This document shows positions 13,585 through 24,935 of a stretch of DNA of 64,000 bases, piece after piece. Position 1 is the stretch's first letter. Each line of letters begins with the position of its first letter. Under the pieces are notes generated by a model, which was not told where the DNA came from, did not search any database, and saw only the letters and a program-made list of their open reading frames with translations. The stretch lies in the NCBI GenBank assembly GCA_900618425.1, contig UZAN01039524.1:5477-69476 (forward strand), read 5' to 3'. This DNA comes from Echinostoma caproni (Eukaryota; Platyhelminthes; Trematoda; Plagiorchiida; Echinostomatidae). Made by a program: the position numbers and the translations under genes.

Positions 13585-14700
13585 CTGTTCCTTTTTGATT
13601 AAGAGTCGAGCCAGGTAGGGTGCGGAGGAATTTTTATAAATGTTAATGCGAGAGAGTAGATGCCAAAATGGGGAGCTTTTGGACGGATCGGGACGACAAG
13701 ACGATAGATCAGGATGTAGTAGATGAAGAGGGTCATCTTAAATCTTATGGTCAAATTTAACATAAGAGTTGATGTGACCATTAATGAGTTCTGTGGTTAA
13801 TAAATTGATTGGGATTAATGAAGCACGACTGATTAACATCAAACCACGGCGCATAGGTTTAAAGTCTTGTTTTAAAAAACCGGGAAACACTACAGGGGAG
13901 CAATCGAGTAGAATAGGTAAAATGCATTGGTGAAGGGAAGGGGACAGACTGACTGTAAGGTTCGGAATTGTCTGAGTTTGCTTAACTGAAAAGATAACCT
14001 TCTTAGTTTTACCATACAGTTAGAAAAAGTGTGTAGAACAATGAGGATTGTTGTCGATGGTGACTCCCATATACTTGACTCAAATAATTCTGGATACAGG
14101 TTTACCGGTAATGGTAGCAGAGTCCTTTGGAAATCAGGAGTATAAAAGACTGAAACTACAATCTACGCACTTAGAAATGTTAAGACCGAGATCAGATTGG
14201 TCAGAAAACTGTTGGATGTGGGATCGATTTCCAGTAAAAGAATGAAATTACGAAAGAAATGAAACTACCTGACACAAAACAGCGTCATAAGCATGCTTCT
14301 GGATTTGCGCGCGGGGTGGGACTGAAAGATAACTAATAAAAATAGAAAAAAATATGGAGATAGAACAGTACCTTCAAGAACACCAGAACTATTAACAAAA
14401 CGTTTTGATGTCCTCCTTCCTAATTTGGTGCACCGGACCGTCTGTGAAGCAGTCAGCGAGCCATGAGAAAAGCTGTCTGGAGTGCCGAAGGATTCAAGTT
14501 TGAAAAGAAGGAATGATCGGTAAACAGAATGAAACGCAGAAGAATAGTCGAGAAAAGCCAAACGGACAGACGGCCGAATCGTTCAATGACTTGCTAATAA
14601 AATGCAATAAAGTGGTTACGGCGTCCAATGTAGATCTGTTTGGTGTGTACGCCAATCCAGATGATCGGGATACCCCACTTCAAACAGTTCAGGTCTGAAA
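13585..14700 (-). pseudogene. non-LTR retrotransposon (CR1/Jockey-type) RT, broken
   Basis: This is a reverse transcriptase and C-terminal region from a LINE, which copies its RNA at a nicked chromosomal target. Reading on the minus strand: FLDYSSAF near 14550 is the RT motif with the first catalytic aspartate; GVLEGTVLSP near 14380 corresponds to the GVPQGSVLSP block; and LGVTIDNN-like residues occur near 14070. Downstream, SRASLIPIN near 13830 and the C-terminal PYLAR near 13610 follow the usual LINE order. It is broken by several frameshifts and stops. The catalytic Y/F-ADD box is damaged: the correct frame near 14290 reads HAYD. The 5' part (endonuclease, ORF1) is absent. The assignment to a LINE is firm; the exact clade is inferred. 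Confidence 0.85.
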
Positions 14701-15814
14701 GGTTTAATTACGAACGTTTTTAAGCTTGATACAGTAAGCTATACAATAAACTAAGAACTGTTTAAAACAGTTTGTCGGTGCTACCGTTGCCTGGGTGCAT
14801 TTATTAAATCCGTCTTTTAAGACTTAAACAAAGAGCAATGATTTTATTCTTGAAACATCAAGATTACAACAAGCATCCGTGAGAATCAAAACACCTTTCA
14901 CATGTGTGACAACCATAGTGTGAGCGAAATCCGGTCATGGGAATGGATAGCTCGTTGTTTCTCTGTCCATCTTTTTCAAAATTTCTAGCTGAACAATTTG
15001 AAATAAATTGTGGTATTTGAGACTGTAGATGACTCACCGCAAACGAGCTTGTTTGCTATTGTGATTTTCTTTTGGTGGGTAATGATGACCTACTTGGACA
15101 CGTTTCTAATTTCTCCGCACGTGAGAATACGGTTAATCGATTGATCAATGGATTGGTTACAGGACGAATACTAGTTATATGAACGTCATGTGGCTCGATG
15201 CTCGAAGGTTCGGTCACAGACACGTGTGCAGCAGTCCGCTCTGTTTTCTCTCTTTATCCACAGCTGCTGCGTTCATTTAAGTCCCTACTAAGATGGATAT
15301 ACAGATCTTTATCATTCCAGGAATGGTTTATATTGCATTAGGCACACACATGTGGTGCGTGAATAAGACAAAATTACATAAATTTTCTCCCACATGTACA
15401 CATTATTAAATTGTATGTAAGGTAAATGGAATCCAGTAAACAGATTCGCGATGGCAGGGCATCACATCAACACACACAGACAATCGGCACAAGTGGACAA
15501 AACATAGACAGAAGCATACAAACACAGAATCACACCATTAGCTTTTCATCGTCGTGGATCACAGGACAAAGAGTCTCTAAGACGGAAAAGACTAAAACAC
15601 TTTGTATCACCCTCTTTCCACGCACCCACACTATAGTCCGTCTCCACCCGTTTCCATCTGCATTCACCCGGTCATCTCTGTACAACAATTTGGTGCAACC
15701 CAATTGCGCTTTGATCATGACGATTCCGTAAGCGCCCAGCCATCAGAAACATCAACCAACCTGGGGCGACTAGACCGCTCTAATGGCTTGTTATGGTAGA
15801 GTGCAGTTTGGCGT
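14701..15814. other. no recognised gene
   Basis: No protein or RNA family was recognised. There is CA-rich low-complexity DNA at about 15465-15540. Confidence 0.5.
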
Positions 15815-15895
15815 CTGAGCGCCGTGAAGTGGTTAGCCCTGGACGCTTGAGTTAATCGCTTCTGATGGTGGGAACCGGATTTATCACACATATCC
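15815..15895 (+). repeat. possible tRNA-like SINE head
   Basis: GCCGTGAAGTGGTTAGC (about 15821-15837) resembles a D-arm/box A of a leucine- or serine-type tRNA. The expected box B is only weakly present (GATGGTGGGAACCGGA). The sequence could be a SINE remnant or chance. Confidence 0.28.
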
Positions 15896-18800
15896 ACACA
15901 CACGAACACTTTCGTCCTCTCTTTCTCTCTCTGCGGTATCAACAAACCACTGGGTGTATGAGAAGTCGGAGGTAAATGTGTGTATGTGTGTGCAAACAAG
16001 GATCGTCGTATGCCACCGACAGACAGATTTACCAGATGGTGTGGGACATTGAATAGGATGAAATTTCCACCCTTTCACGCCACACTTTATTCTGACAGCA
16101 CCATTATCACTGCACTTGGTGTAATCAAACCAAGCATTTCTCCTATCACATGGATCTTTAACGTGAAACAGAAGAACTTCAGTCTTGGCATGCACTGGGT
16201 TGGCGTATCACATCACATAATGAACACACAGATTTGGTGATTTCGTACACATGGGACAATAATAATAATAATAATGACTATAGAGATTTATTGGTCGTGA
16301 TTTGATGATATATATATACTGGTTTAAGTATATCCACAAACTGTACTTTAGAGGTTTTATTAAAATCATTTTCTAAATAGGAGCATTTTCCATTTGACAG
16401 ACAAGAAAATAATTTGTTTCCAATCGGTTTCGAACGTTCTATTTAGCAAATGTGATGCCAAAGAAAATGACCAAACCCCTATCTGTCTGGCTGAGAAATG
16501 TACATAGGAATAGATGTTTGAGTGAGTGGGAAGATTGAACCTATAATTGAGTTTTAAATCCCCGGAAAAGCTGATAGTTTAGTTACATATATTGGAGAAC
16601 CCGTTTGTCAATCAATAATAGTCTATAATGACATGTGCTCTGGGTTAGATGGCCGCCTCCGGCGTGGTCGTATGACTGCTTAGGCACACAGGAAGCAAAA
16701 AAGGACAACTGAGAAATTTGGAGAACAAACGGGAAACGAATAACGGTAGTAGAGAATTTTCACGATTGCTCATCAATAAACGGCGAAATTAATTTACCGG
16801 ATTCCACCTTCTCATTGATGTTTGCAAGTTGTCATTTATAATGCAAAACTTCAGGACGATACAAACCGAACAAGTGATGGACAGTGGTTAGATGTATTTC
16901 CCCAGACGAGGTTTGTTCACCACCACCACCACTACCTGAGTGTTCCTATTCTCTGTGTTGTTTCCTAGCCATAAGGGTATCATTATCTATTCAATTACAG
17001 AAAGTAAAACGGAAGATAAAAAGAAAAAAGATTTTGGTGTAGACGAGATATGAACTGTTTAGAAAAGGAAAACGAAGATGAATATAATACGAGGTTTGAA
17101 ATAAACATTTTTTTACGGGACGCGACAGCAGTAAGGATGCATGAGTTTGGGAGGAAAATGAACCATAATGTGGTGATTCTTTAAGATCATGTAAGCGTCA
17201 ATGTTTTTGGTAAGTGACGTTCCTCATACATTCTGGGCTTCACAACGTTCGTGATAATGGGAAATATTATACATGATTTAGAAATGAAGCCTTGTGGGTG
17301 CTAGGTTCGTCCTAATCCCAAGCCCCTTACTGCAGTTGTGAGTTCATCATGAAATAGGTTTGAGGGATTTTTATATAAATACACCGAACTATGCTTTGGT
17401 GAGGAAAAACGGAAATTACTCAGTCAATACTTTCTTCACTTTCCATATGCATCGTGCTCGCCGTAGCAAACATCTCAAAGGCACAACAGTTGTTTTGGAT
17501 ATATGTGATTAGTTCACCTTGCCAAAATGAACTTTTAACTATCGTGATTAAGAAACACTGAAGCTTTCTGTTTCTTGGACGTTAAATCCATGCATTCTGC
17601 GCATTGCAAGAACCGGGAACTTGGAACCGATTGCAAAAAGGCATAATTAGGTAATTCACAGAAAGCATCCGTATATTTCACAATACTCAGTTATATCAGA
17701 CAGTACCAGTTCAAAATCCACTATTGGTATATTTTCGTGACAGATCTTCTGACATGTAAAGAAATGTTCAAATACAATTGCTTAAACGTGATATCCTCAT
17801 AAGTGGATTATGGCACAGGGTTCCATAAACCGCATGAGGCGAACGGAAATTACCGAGGAACGAAGAACGACTAATTAGTACAGAAAATTTCAAATTCTAT
17901 CATAACCATTGTTTTGTTTCAACGAGGGTAAATCACAGTGCGTTTAACTGCGATTATTTACACGGCTGAAGTTCGGTAAAACATTCGTGCGAATAGGCCT
18001 ATCACGGTCCTCATTGTCCATGATTTACCCATATTCACTATGCTGTGAAAGATCCTCTCCGGTTTCAGTTACCCTTAAACACACTTATTGGCACTGTCGG
18101 CAGACGTGTTTGCTTTAACAATTTTAAAACTTGAGGTTTTACTGTCAACATAATCACATGCGCAATGGAATCTACCGGTCCTGTTATCATAGCCGTTTGC
18201 TGAACTGGATTATTTTCGTGCAGTTTTACTGGTTAATACATCTAGATATTTTCCTGATCAGCGCTCGGTATAGAATATCACAAGGCAAAGTCTTTACGAT
18301 CAAAGCTGTGAAAGGGATTTTGGTGAAAAATGAATAAGCAAATAAGGGAAGCACATAGTCTGCAATGCCTGAAACAGTCCAGCTGCGTGCAGAGTTGGTA
18401 TGAAATAACTGTAATTTATATTCTCAATAGTAGGAATTATTTTGGAAAGCATCGTCTGAAACTAGTGTGAATTTATATGTCTCAAAAACTCGAATTCAAC
18501 ACATGTTCCGTCGTAAATTATTATGACACAACTAAGGCTAGAACGAGTACGACTGATCCCAGCCGCTAAAGGGAAAGTGACAACGTCCCACGCGTTACAG
18601 GAAGCGCACTCCAAAAGGTCAAACTCAGATCGAATACTCATGGTCAGATGTTCATTGTCTGTTTGCCTTTCGTTTTTGTTGTCCAGATGTAATTTTAAAA
18701 CGAAACTGTTAAGTTACTATGAATGATGACAAAAAGTGAATTGCGAAATACAATAAACGAGGGAAACAGTATCACTACCATCAACCGACGCCAAAGATGT

Positions 18801-20799
18801 TGACTTTACTCAGTAACCCTTTCATTTTGACGCTGTCTTGACTCAAAACAGGTACCATTGGGATGAAGATTACTCAGCGGTAACAATTTGTGAAAACAAC
18901 ACTTTGAAATCCGGGACACACTAGTTATGTATGCGTGAATCAGAACCGGAACAGCGGCGCCTTGTAGGAGTTTGACTAATAAACCAATTGTCTTAGTGAT
19001 CATATACCTGATCTTCATGCTAAATCAAGTACCAATAAATGGATGTACAAAGGTGGAGAACAAGCGAATGCTAGCCAATGAAATCGGCAGGACAACAGAA
19101 ATACACACTTCTGTCAGTTGTTTGTACGCACGCGATGTATTAGGCTGAATAACACACTCAAGTCTTTATTTTTTCAATATGTTGGCTCAGTTAGAGTTGA
19201 CCTGCAATATTGGAGTGCCATTGAACTGAAAACGCGGGCGAGTTTTACATGGGCCCTTTCCAGCTCTTTGATATGAAATTTCCGTTCTTGTTGTTTGAAG
19301 CTGAAATACTTCTGGAAAATCGGCTTCTGTAAAATTTATTGTCAATCAAATGTGTTTTTTGTTTTAGGTTCAACAAATGACAAATGACAAATCGGGATGG
19401 AATGCAAAAGAGTGATCTCGTTTTATTCTTAAAATTGGTAAAGTGACATCAGTATTGCTTGTATGTCTTTGGAAAGTTCGCATTGCGCAACGCGAATCTC
19501 ATTTGCCTCTCTAGGAGCGGATTTTGAGACGACCGAGCTCATAGCGCAACCGGTCGCTTCTGGGAAATTTTGTCATACCTACCATATCTTACTAACTATA
19601 CATACGTATTAACTTTGGTAGCTGTGCATAGGATCGACGGAATAGTTTCTAAAGCAAAACGAGAGAACAACAATAGGATCGAATGAAAATTGTTTCGCAC
19701 AGGTCGGCTGGCTCATGTTTGTTCGTTGATTCGTTTGACTGGGTAAACATTAGAACCCGATTGCGGAGATTTTTATATGCACTGACATCTGGCCGACAAA
19801 ACTGACAATCCTCCTCCTCCTTTTATCACTAGTAGAAAATCATCGCATGTGATTGGATCGTAACTTTAGTTTTTAATGATGAACTAAATATTTGATATCA
19901 TTGACAGCATCTCATTCTGTATTCGGTAAACAGGGCTGCAAACCTTATGCTAATTTGAGCAAAGGTTTTGGTCAAGTGATTTAATCGGATCTCATCGAGT
20001 GCGTAGTTTGAGCCTAGCTATTCTATGTCCACCGATGACATCACGCAACGATTCAGAAACACAAAATATACTATAAAGGTTTCCGCTCCCAGAACTCGAA
20101 AATAAATATCGATGGATGCACCATGACAGGAACACGCGAAGACACTTGACCTGAGATGGTCCCATCGCCGGCAGGTAAAAGTCGTCAACAAATTCTGTTC
20201 CATTTCTGCGATTAACTTGCCCACTGCTTCGAACCGCATCAGATTCCAACTAAAAAAGAAAATGATTGACTCGCGACAAAATTCGTGATGGTTCGAAGAA
20301 AATTTTCATCTGCACAATGTTTGTTTCGCTCACATTTGGTGACTTTTTAAAACGCTAACGCGACTGAATCTTTGTTTCGCTGTTTGCGTTTGAGACACAT
20401 ATGTCCGTACACAAAAGGACACGATCCTTAGAAATCTTTTCCACGCGAAGACAATAACCATTTATTATTCTGTTTAATATCCTCAATTTTGAATCGGCTT
20501 GGTGCCTTTGTGTTTCGGGTTGCAAAAGTGAAGTGCTCATCTATACCAATGATTGCCAGACCATCCGCGACAATCAGAACATGGAATCGGGGATGTCATG
20601 ACAGAATGCGTTTTCCAGATAAATGTACACCTAAGTCATTTTCGTGTTTGTGATTTATGATAAAATCTATTAATTTAGCTTGATTAGCGTGACACAGTCA
20701 CTGCCGAATCGTACTTTATTGAACTGCAAACTTAGATATCGGGTAAAAGGAGTGCAAAACAAAATCATCATTTACTGGTCTCTGTATCATTCACTACCA
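15896..20799. other. no recognised gene; short AAT repeat
   Basis: (AAT)6 lies at 16258-16275 and a CAC-rich tract at about 16919-16935. A 43-base segment at 19606-19648 on the minus strand sits between a long pyrimidine tract plus AG and a GTATGT donor; two of its frames are open. It is too short to judge. No known family was recognised. Confidence 0.5.
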
Positions 20800-21871
20800 A
20801 AAAGGTTAAAGCAAAGCTACTGACTTTGGGGATTAGGTCATCTCTAGATGCAGAAAACATTCACCCTTAAACACTTATCTGCTCGGCAAATCGAATATCC
20901 GAGCCACTAGTCTTCCTATTCCAGGGGGTGTTCGATCACACTGCATTCCCACCGTCCTGGAAACAGGGAGTAATTTCACCCATTTACAAAGGCGGTTGTC
21001 GTATCGATCCCGCTAACTACCACCCTGTAACCCTCCTTCCAATGTCATGGAGCCCATAGTAGCAGATTCCCTGATGAAGCGTCCACAGAAACACAACGTC
21101 CTGGCACCGAATCAATGTGGATTCCGATAGAAGCGATCCNGATCCTGTGCTACCAATTAACTGACTGCACGAGAAGAAGGGACAAAAGCAGTGAATGATG
21201 GCGACGCGGTAGACTTTATTTATCTAGGATTCTCAAACCCGTTTGATCGGATGAACCACGACATTACTGCGAAAAGTTTATAATCACGGTATTCGAGGCC
21301 TTATGCTTAATTGGATCAAAGCATTTCTCCGGCATCGAACCTTATCGGTTCGTGTTTCTGATTAGCAATCCAGTCCTATGGATGTTACCCGTGGGGTTCC
21401 ACAAGGATCTCTGCTTAGTCCGCTACTTTTTCTAACATTCAAAAACGACCTACCGAAGGCTCTGTGGCCAAAATCGTTACTTTTCACAGATGACGCCAAA
21501 ATTTGGAATACAGTAACGCAACCAACGATCTCGCTGGTAATCCAGGAAACGCTGAAAACAGCTCATCTCTGGTCTCTTCTGAACGATATTGAATTCAATG
21601 TGCCAAAGTGTAAGGTCCTATCTGTACTACACAAGAGGCGATTTTCGTATTTCCTCGGAAATGTACAACTGCCACATGCCTCAAGTTAGAAGGACCTGGG
21701 CACCATTACCCAACTGCGCCAAGGTGTCGAAAGGAGCTGTAAAGAATGTCTGGTTGCTTAAAGGGGTCTTTGGCCGGTTTGATTCAACGCTTTTCCTCCG
21801 TCTACTATCAGCATACATTCGCTCACTGGCAGAGTATGCCAGGCATGGAACCTATGGCTACAACGTGGTTC
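20800..21871 (+). pseudogene. non-LTR retrotransposon (CR1/Jockey-type) RT, broken
   Basis: The RT domain of a LINE can be followed from end to end across frameshifts. In order: FPPSWKQGVISPIYKGG (about 20950); NYHPVTLLP, corresponding to NYRPVSLLP; DFIYLGFSNPFDRMNH, the motif with the first catalytic aspartate (about 21210-21260); GVPQGSLLSPLLFL (about 21390); FTDDAKIW, the catalytic Y/F-ADD box with both aspartates kept (about 21485); and the thumb/C-terminal region with LSAYIRSLAEYA (about 21810). There are stops and frame changes between these blocks and one single-N join at 21140. The element ends abruptly at about 21871 where a SINE head begins, so its 3' end is lost. It resembles the fragment at 55.6 kb. 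Confidence 0.87.
21140..21140. other. single-N join inside LINE
   Basis: The N is flanked on both sides by GATCC. It looks like an unmerged contig overlap, not a sequenced unknown base. Confidence 0.6.
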
Positions 21872-21963
21872 CAGTGCGAATCCATCGACCTAAATTGGGA
21901 TTGAACCGGGAACTTCACGGGCACGACGCAAGCGTGCTACCCACTCGATCACCGGGTAGCTGA
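21872..21963 (-). repeat. tRNA-derived SINE head
   Basis: On the minus strand the sequence shows a D-arm (GTGATCGAGTGGGTAGCAC), an anticodon-arm-like middle and a T-arm with an exact box B (GGTTCAATCCC), at tRNA spacing. About 20 bases after box B the similarity stops at the LINE boundary. It is most likely a SINE promoter region inserted tail-first into, or next to, the LINE. Confidence 0.6.
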
Positions 21964-23929
21964 TCAGACCGTTTTTGTTTTCCATTTGCACGATATAGCA
22001 CAACCCATTTTCGAGCTTGTTACAGACCACGGACCTCGCTCTTCTCCTGTATACATTGGAAGAAACAATTTCGCTACATGTGGGTCCGGTCACATGTGTG
22101 AACCTGCTTGATTGATAAAAGTGCATTTCCAAAGAAGGCCCAACATCGGTCGCCTGTATACGGCTCTTTGTCTCAATTCACCGGCCCGTATTTTAGTCCA
22201 CGCGAACACGTGTACCTGTGTGTGTGCGTGTGTGCGTTTACATTCGTAGACACGGCAATATGTTCACACCTGTGCCCCTTTTTCATCCCCAATCGATGCA
22301 TCATCACGTGTGTCGTGTCAGCCTAGTGTTTTTCCGAACTCCCCCTTTTCTCATTTCATTCGTCCAATTTTCTCCCCTTGTTTTGCCATCCGTCCACACT
22401 ACCAATTCGTGTTTAGCGTACCAGTCGACACAAGTGGAAAAAAACGAAAAGATTTCATTCAACACACTGCTTTTAGACTAATTTCACAGCATAAGAAAAA
22501 TTTGCATTGATTATGGAACTCGTATCTCTCTGTCTATTTCCAGTGACAGTTCGTAAAAATTTGCGGATCAAGACGCTCTGCTCGTTTGCCAAAGACTGCG
22601 CTGGGATGCACTGGTTCTAGCCTGGTGCAATTCACAAAATGAAATAGTCTCATTTGAGATTTTCCACAATGGGCGGTAACTGACNGACCGGATGCCAGGT
22701 GGAAGTTGATCTGAGCAGTTTATTTGGCTGCAGCTTTGGATTTGTTTTCTTTATTTGAACGTCAGTCATGCGACAGTGGTATCATCAACTCAATGGAGCT
22801 TTTTTTCTATCTCGCACGTCAGTGTATCAAATACGTTAGAATTTCGCATACATTGATTCTTAAATGAAATGGAAATCTGCTTGCATTCAGTTCATCGGAA
22901 AGTTTGGGATAAAAAGCTATTTGCAGTTCATACTCCAAGGTTATGGAATATGCTGACCTGTTGTAACAGGTGAAATGGCGTTCATATATCTCGTTCTGTT
23001 GGTGTCAGTGGTTTCATTCTGATAGCTAGTTACAAATTCTGGCTGATTATGCGCTCTATTAACCTTGCACAGTGAGCCCCAGATTGTATGGTTACACTGA
23101 ATACTCTGGGACCTAGTCGTGCATAAAAGCTCCTGCATGTTTCTTTGGGTGAACTTTCAAACGCCCGACATGTGCTGTAGTGTTTTTCATCACCGACATA
23201 CCATCATGAGATATCGTTATTAATCATTTTGTCATGCTATTTCCCGTTTGGATTGGAGTCCTGTTTTCAAAGGCAATTAAATGCTTTGATATATTACGCA
23301 CAATACTAATAAATTCCATTCCAAGTAGGATACAATTTGGAGATCAGGATTCGATGATTTTGGAAGCGGTTCTGTTTCCCGAGCACGATTGCTGAATTTA
23401 TCTTGTGTAAGTACATTACAAACTTTTTCGTATCTCACCAACTGGGTGTTAATACATGCTTTTCTTTGTCTGAGTGGGAACCTGAAGTCAACACCGTACG
23501 CACATTTCAGCTCGCGAGACTATGCCGCACAAACCTCGTGCTCCGGAAATATCAAAATAAACATCCCAGAACACATGTGACACACGGTCCACAGGGAAAA
23601 CATCTCGGATGCACTCTCCAATTGCCGGAGCTCCTGAAAAAAAGTAACAGTGTTAAACCAGATAGCATAACAATAGTAAAACTTACACATACCCAGCCAA
23701 TCCTTTCAAATTAAACCAGTTTCACTTGGTTTCCAATCTGACATTGTTTACTAGTGCTCCACGTTTACTTTATACATCAGTTTCCAGTTTGAACAACCAT
23801 GAACCATGCACTTTCGTGGGCCGATTTTGGGTTCTGTCTGTTGGCTACCCATTTTGATAAAGCAGTAGGAGAAAGGCAGGAATGATCGAACTAGAGTCAA
23901 AGAGAAAATTGATTACTCCAGTGAACAAT
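21964..23929. other. no recognised gene; GT-rich stretch
   Basis: A GT/GC dinucleotide-rich run lies at 22211-22236. A single N at 22685 has GAC on both sides. Several overlapping open frames at 23390-23715 follow a strong acceptor-like tract ending in TCTGAG at 23482, but three frames compete and none resembles a known family. Confidence 0.5.
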
Positions 23930-24290
23930 AGCTGCAAAGAAATTGAGAGGATACTGTAACTCCACTGTTTACGACACTCAGCTATATTGCGCAGTGTCTC
24001 TAACCATTGAGTACGATCATCCCGAGATCCCCAACCAGTGAGATTAACGGGATCTCTATGACCGAGTCTCCTGGTTAGGGTTTTCATACTCCGTGTCAGG
24101 TATCAGCTTGACCATCCACTATCTGCCTCGGCGAACACCGCTCGCAGTGGCAGCCTACTGGGTGACATGCATAACACCCCTCAATCAACGTAATCCATGG
24201 AGTTCGACCACTTGCTCTAGTGGGCAACCACGGTTATCTAAAACTCTGCATCTAGCCCAGCATTGCTCTTCCGGTTGCCTCACCAGATTC
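23930..24290 (-). pseudogene. RTE-type LINE, C-terminal fragment
   Basis: This is the carboxyl end of an RTE-clade retrotransposon protein, in two frames. Reading on the minus strand: CRVLDNRGCPLEQVVELHGL (about 24185-24245) corresponds to the RRRVLG...VVNLHRLRWLGH block. SPSRLPLRAVFAEADSGW (about 24110-24165) corresponds to HRLPRRAM...GW. Then MKTLTRRLGH and GWGSRDDRTQWLETL (about 24000-24087) give the conserved tail, ending near ECRKQW. One frameshift and one stop separate the blocks. The RT and endonuclease domains are absent, so this is a 5'-truncated dead copy. It directly follows the PLE fragment on the same strand. Confidence 0.75.
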
Positions 24291-24935
24291 GTGCAACAGA
24301 GAAGCTTGAGTGCTTGAACAAATTGTTTTTGGGCACAGAAACGGGTTGTGCAGCCACTACTGTAACCAGCATCCGACAACGAATCTGCCTCGACACTCGC
24401 CAGGAACTTTATAAGGGGAACGGAAAGCCTCGGACAAGTCCGCAGTGCGATTTGTTTCAGCTACGAATGAAACCACTGAACTGGTCAGAGATTTAATCGT
24501 TCCGGTGTTCAGCCAAACAGGGTAATGTTCACAAATCCGTTCGGACAATCGCCTGGCCATGCGACCTGTGTACTTTGTTCCACAGGAGTAAATAAATGAG
24601 TATGCACAGAATGAGACCGCAGAGTCTGTAACTTCGTCATTCATTCGTAAACACACAATTGGCTTGGATGTAAACAACACACGAAGTTTGGATGCATAAA
24701 GAGTTTTTTTCGATTGCGTCGGATAATCGTCTTTGTACGATCTCAGCTATCGTACCCCTTTTGAGAGACAACGATATGTACATAATTTTTTGTTAATCTC
24801 GGTGTTTTACAAAGAATTTTCCGTCCACTGAATAATTTTGCTGGATAAACGCTCCGGATACCCGTTACTTTCAAAGGTCGATTGTTAACTGCGGAGCTCT
24901 TCCTCTAGCATGTCCTCACTGCGAATCTTTCTTGC
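24290..24935 (-). pseudogene. Penelope-like element, RT end and GIY-YIG region
   Basis: This is the 3' half of a PLE protein, which joins a telomerase-like RT to a GIY-YIG endonuclease. On the minus strand: SNGYPER (about 24870) and TIAEIVQRRLSDAIEK (about 24725) are the RT C-terminal region in shifted frames. LRVLFTSKPI (about 24670) is the linker. CGTKYTGRMARRLSERICEH (about 24510-24570) is the GIY-YIG-like core, with YTG in place of YIG. FCAQKQFVQALKLL (about 24310) is the typical carboxyl end. Stops and frameshifts lie upstream of 24680. It is a non-functional copy. The neighbouring RTE fragment begins within the same open frame, so the junction is near 24290. Confidence 0.8.

Noticed and set aside
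21071..21092. CTGATGA followed by GAAAC, hammerhead-like
   Set aside because: The bases between them do not form stem II, and the stretch is LINE coding sequence.
23995..24020. Minus-strand tRNA D-arm-like CTCAATGGTTAGAGACACTG
   Set aside because: It codes the conserved QWLETL block of the RTE C-terminus, so the resemblance is fortuitous.
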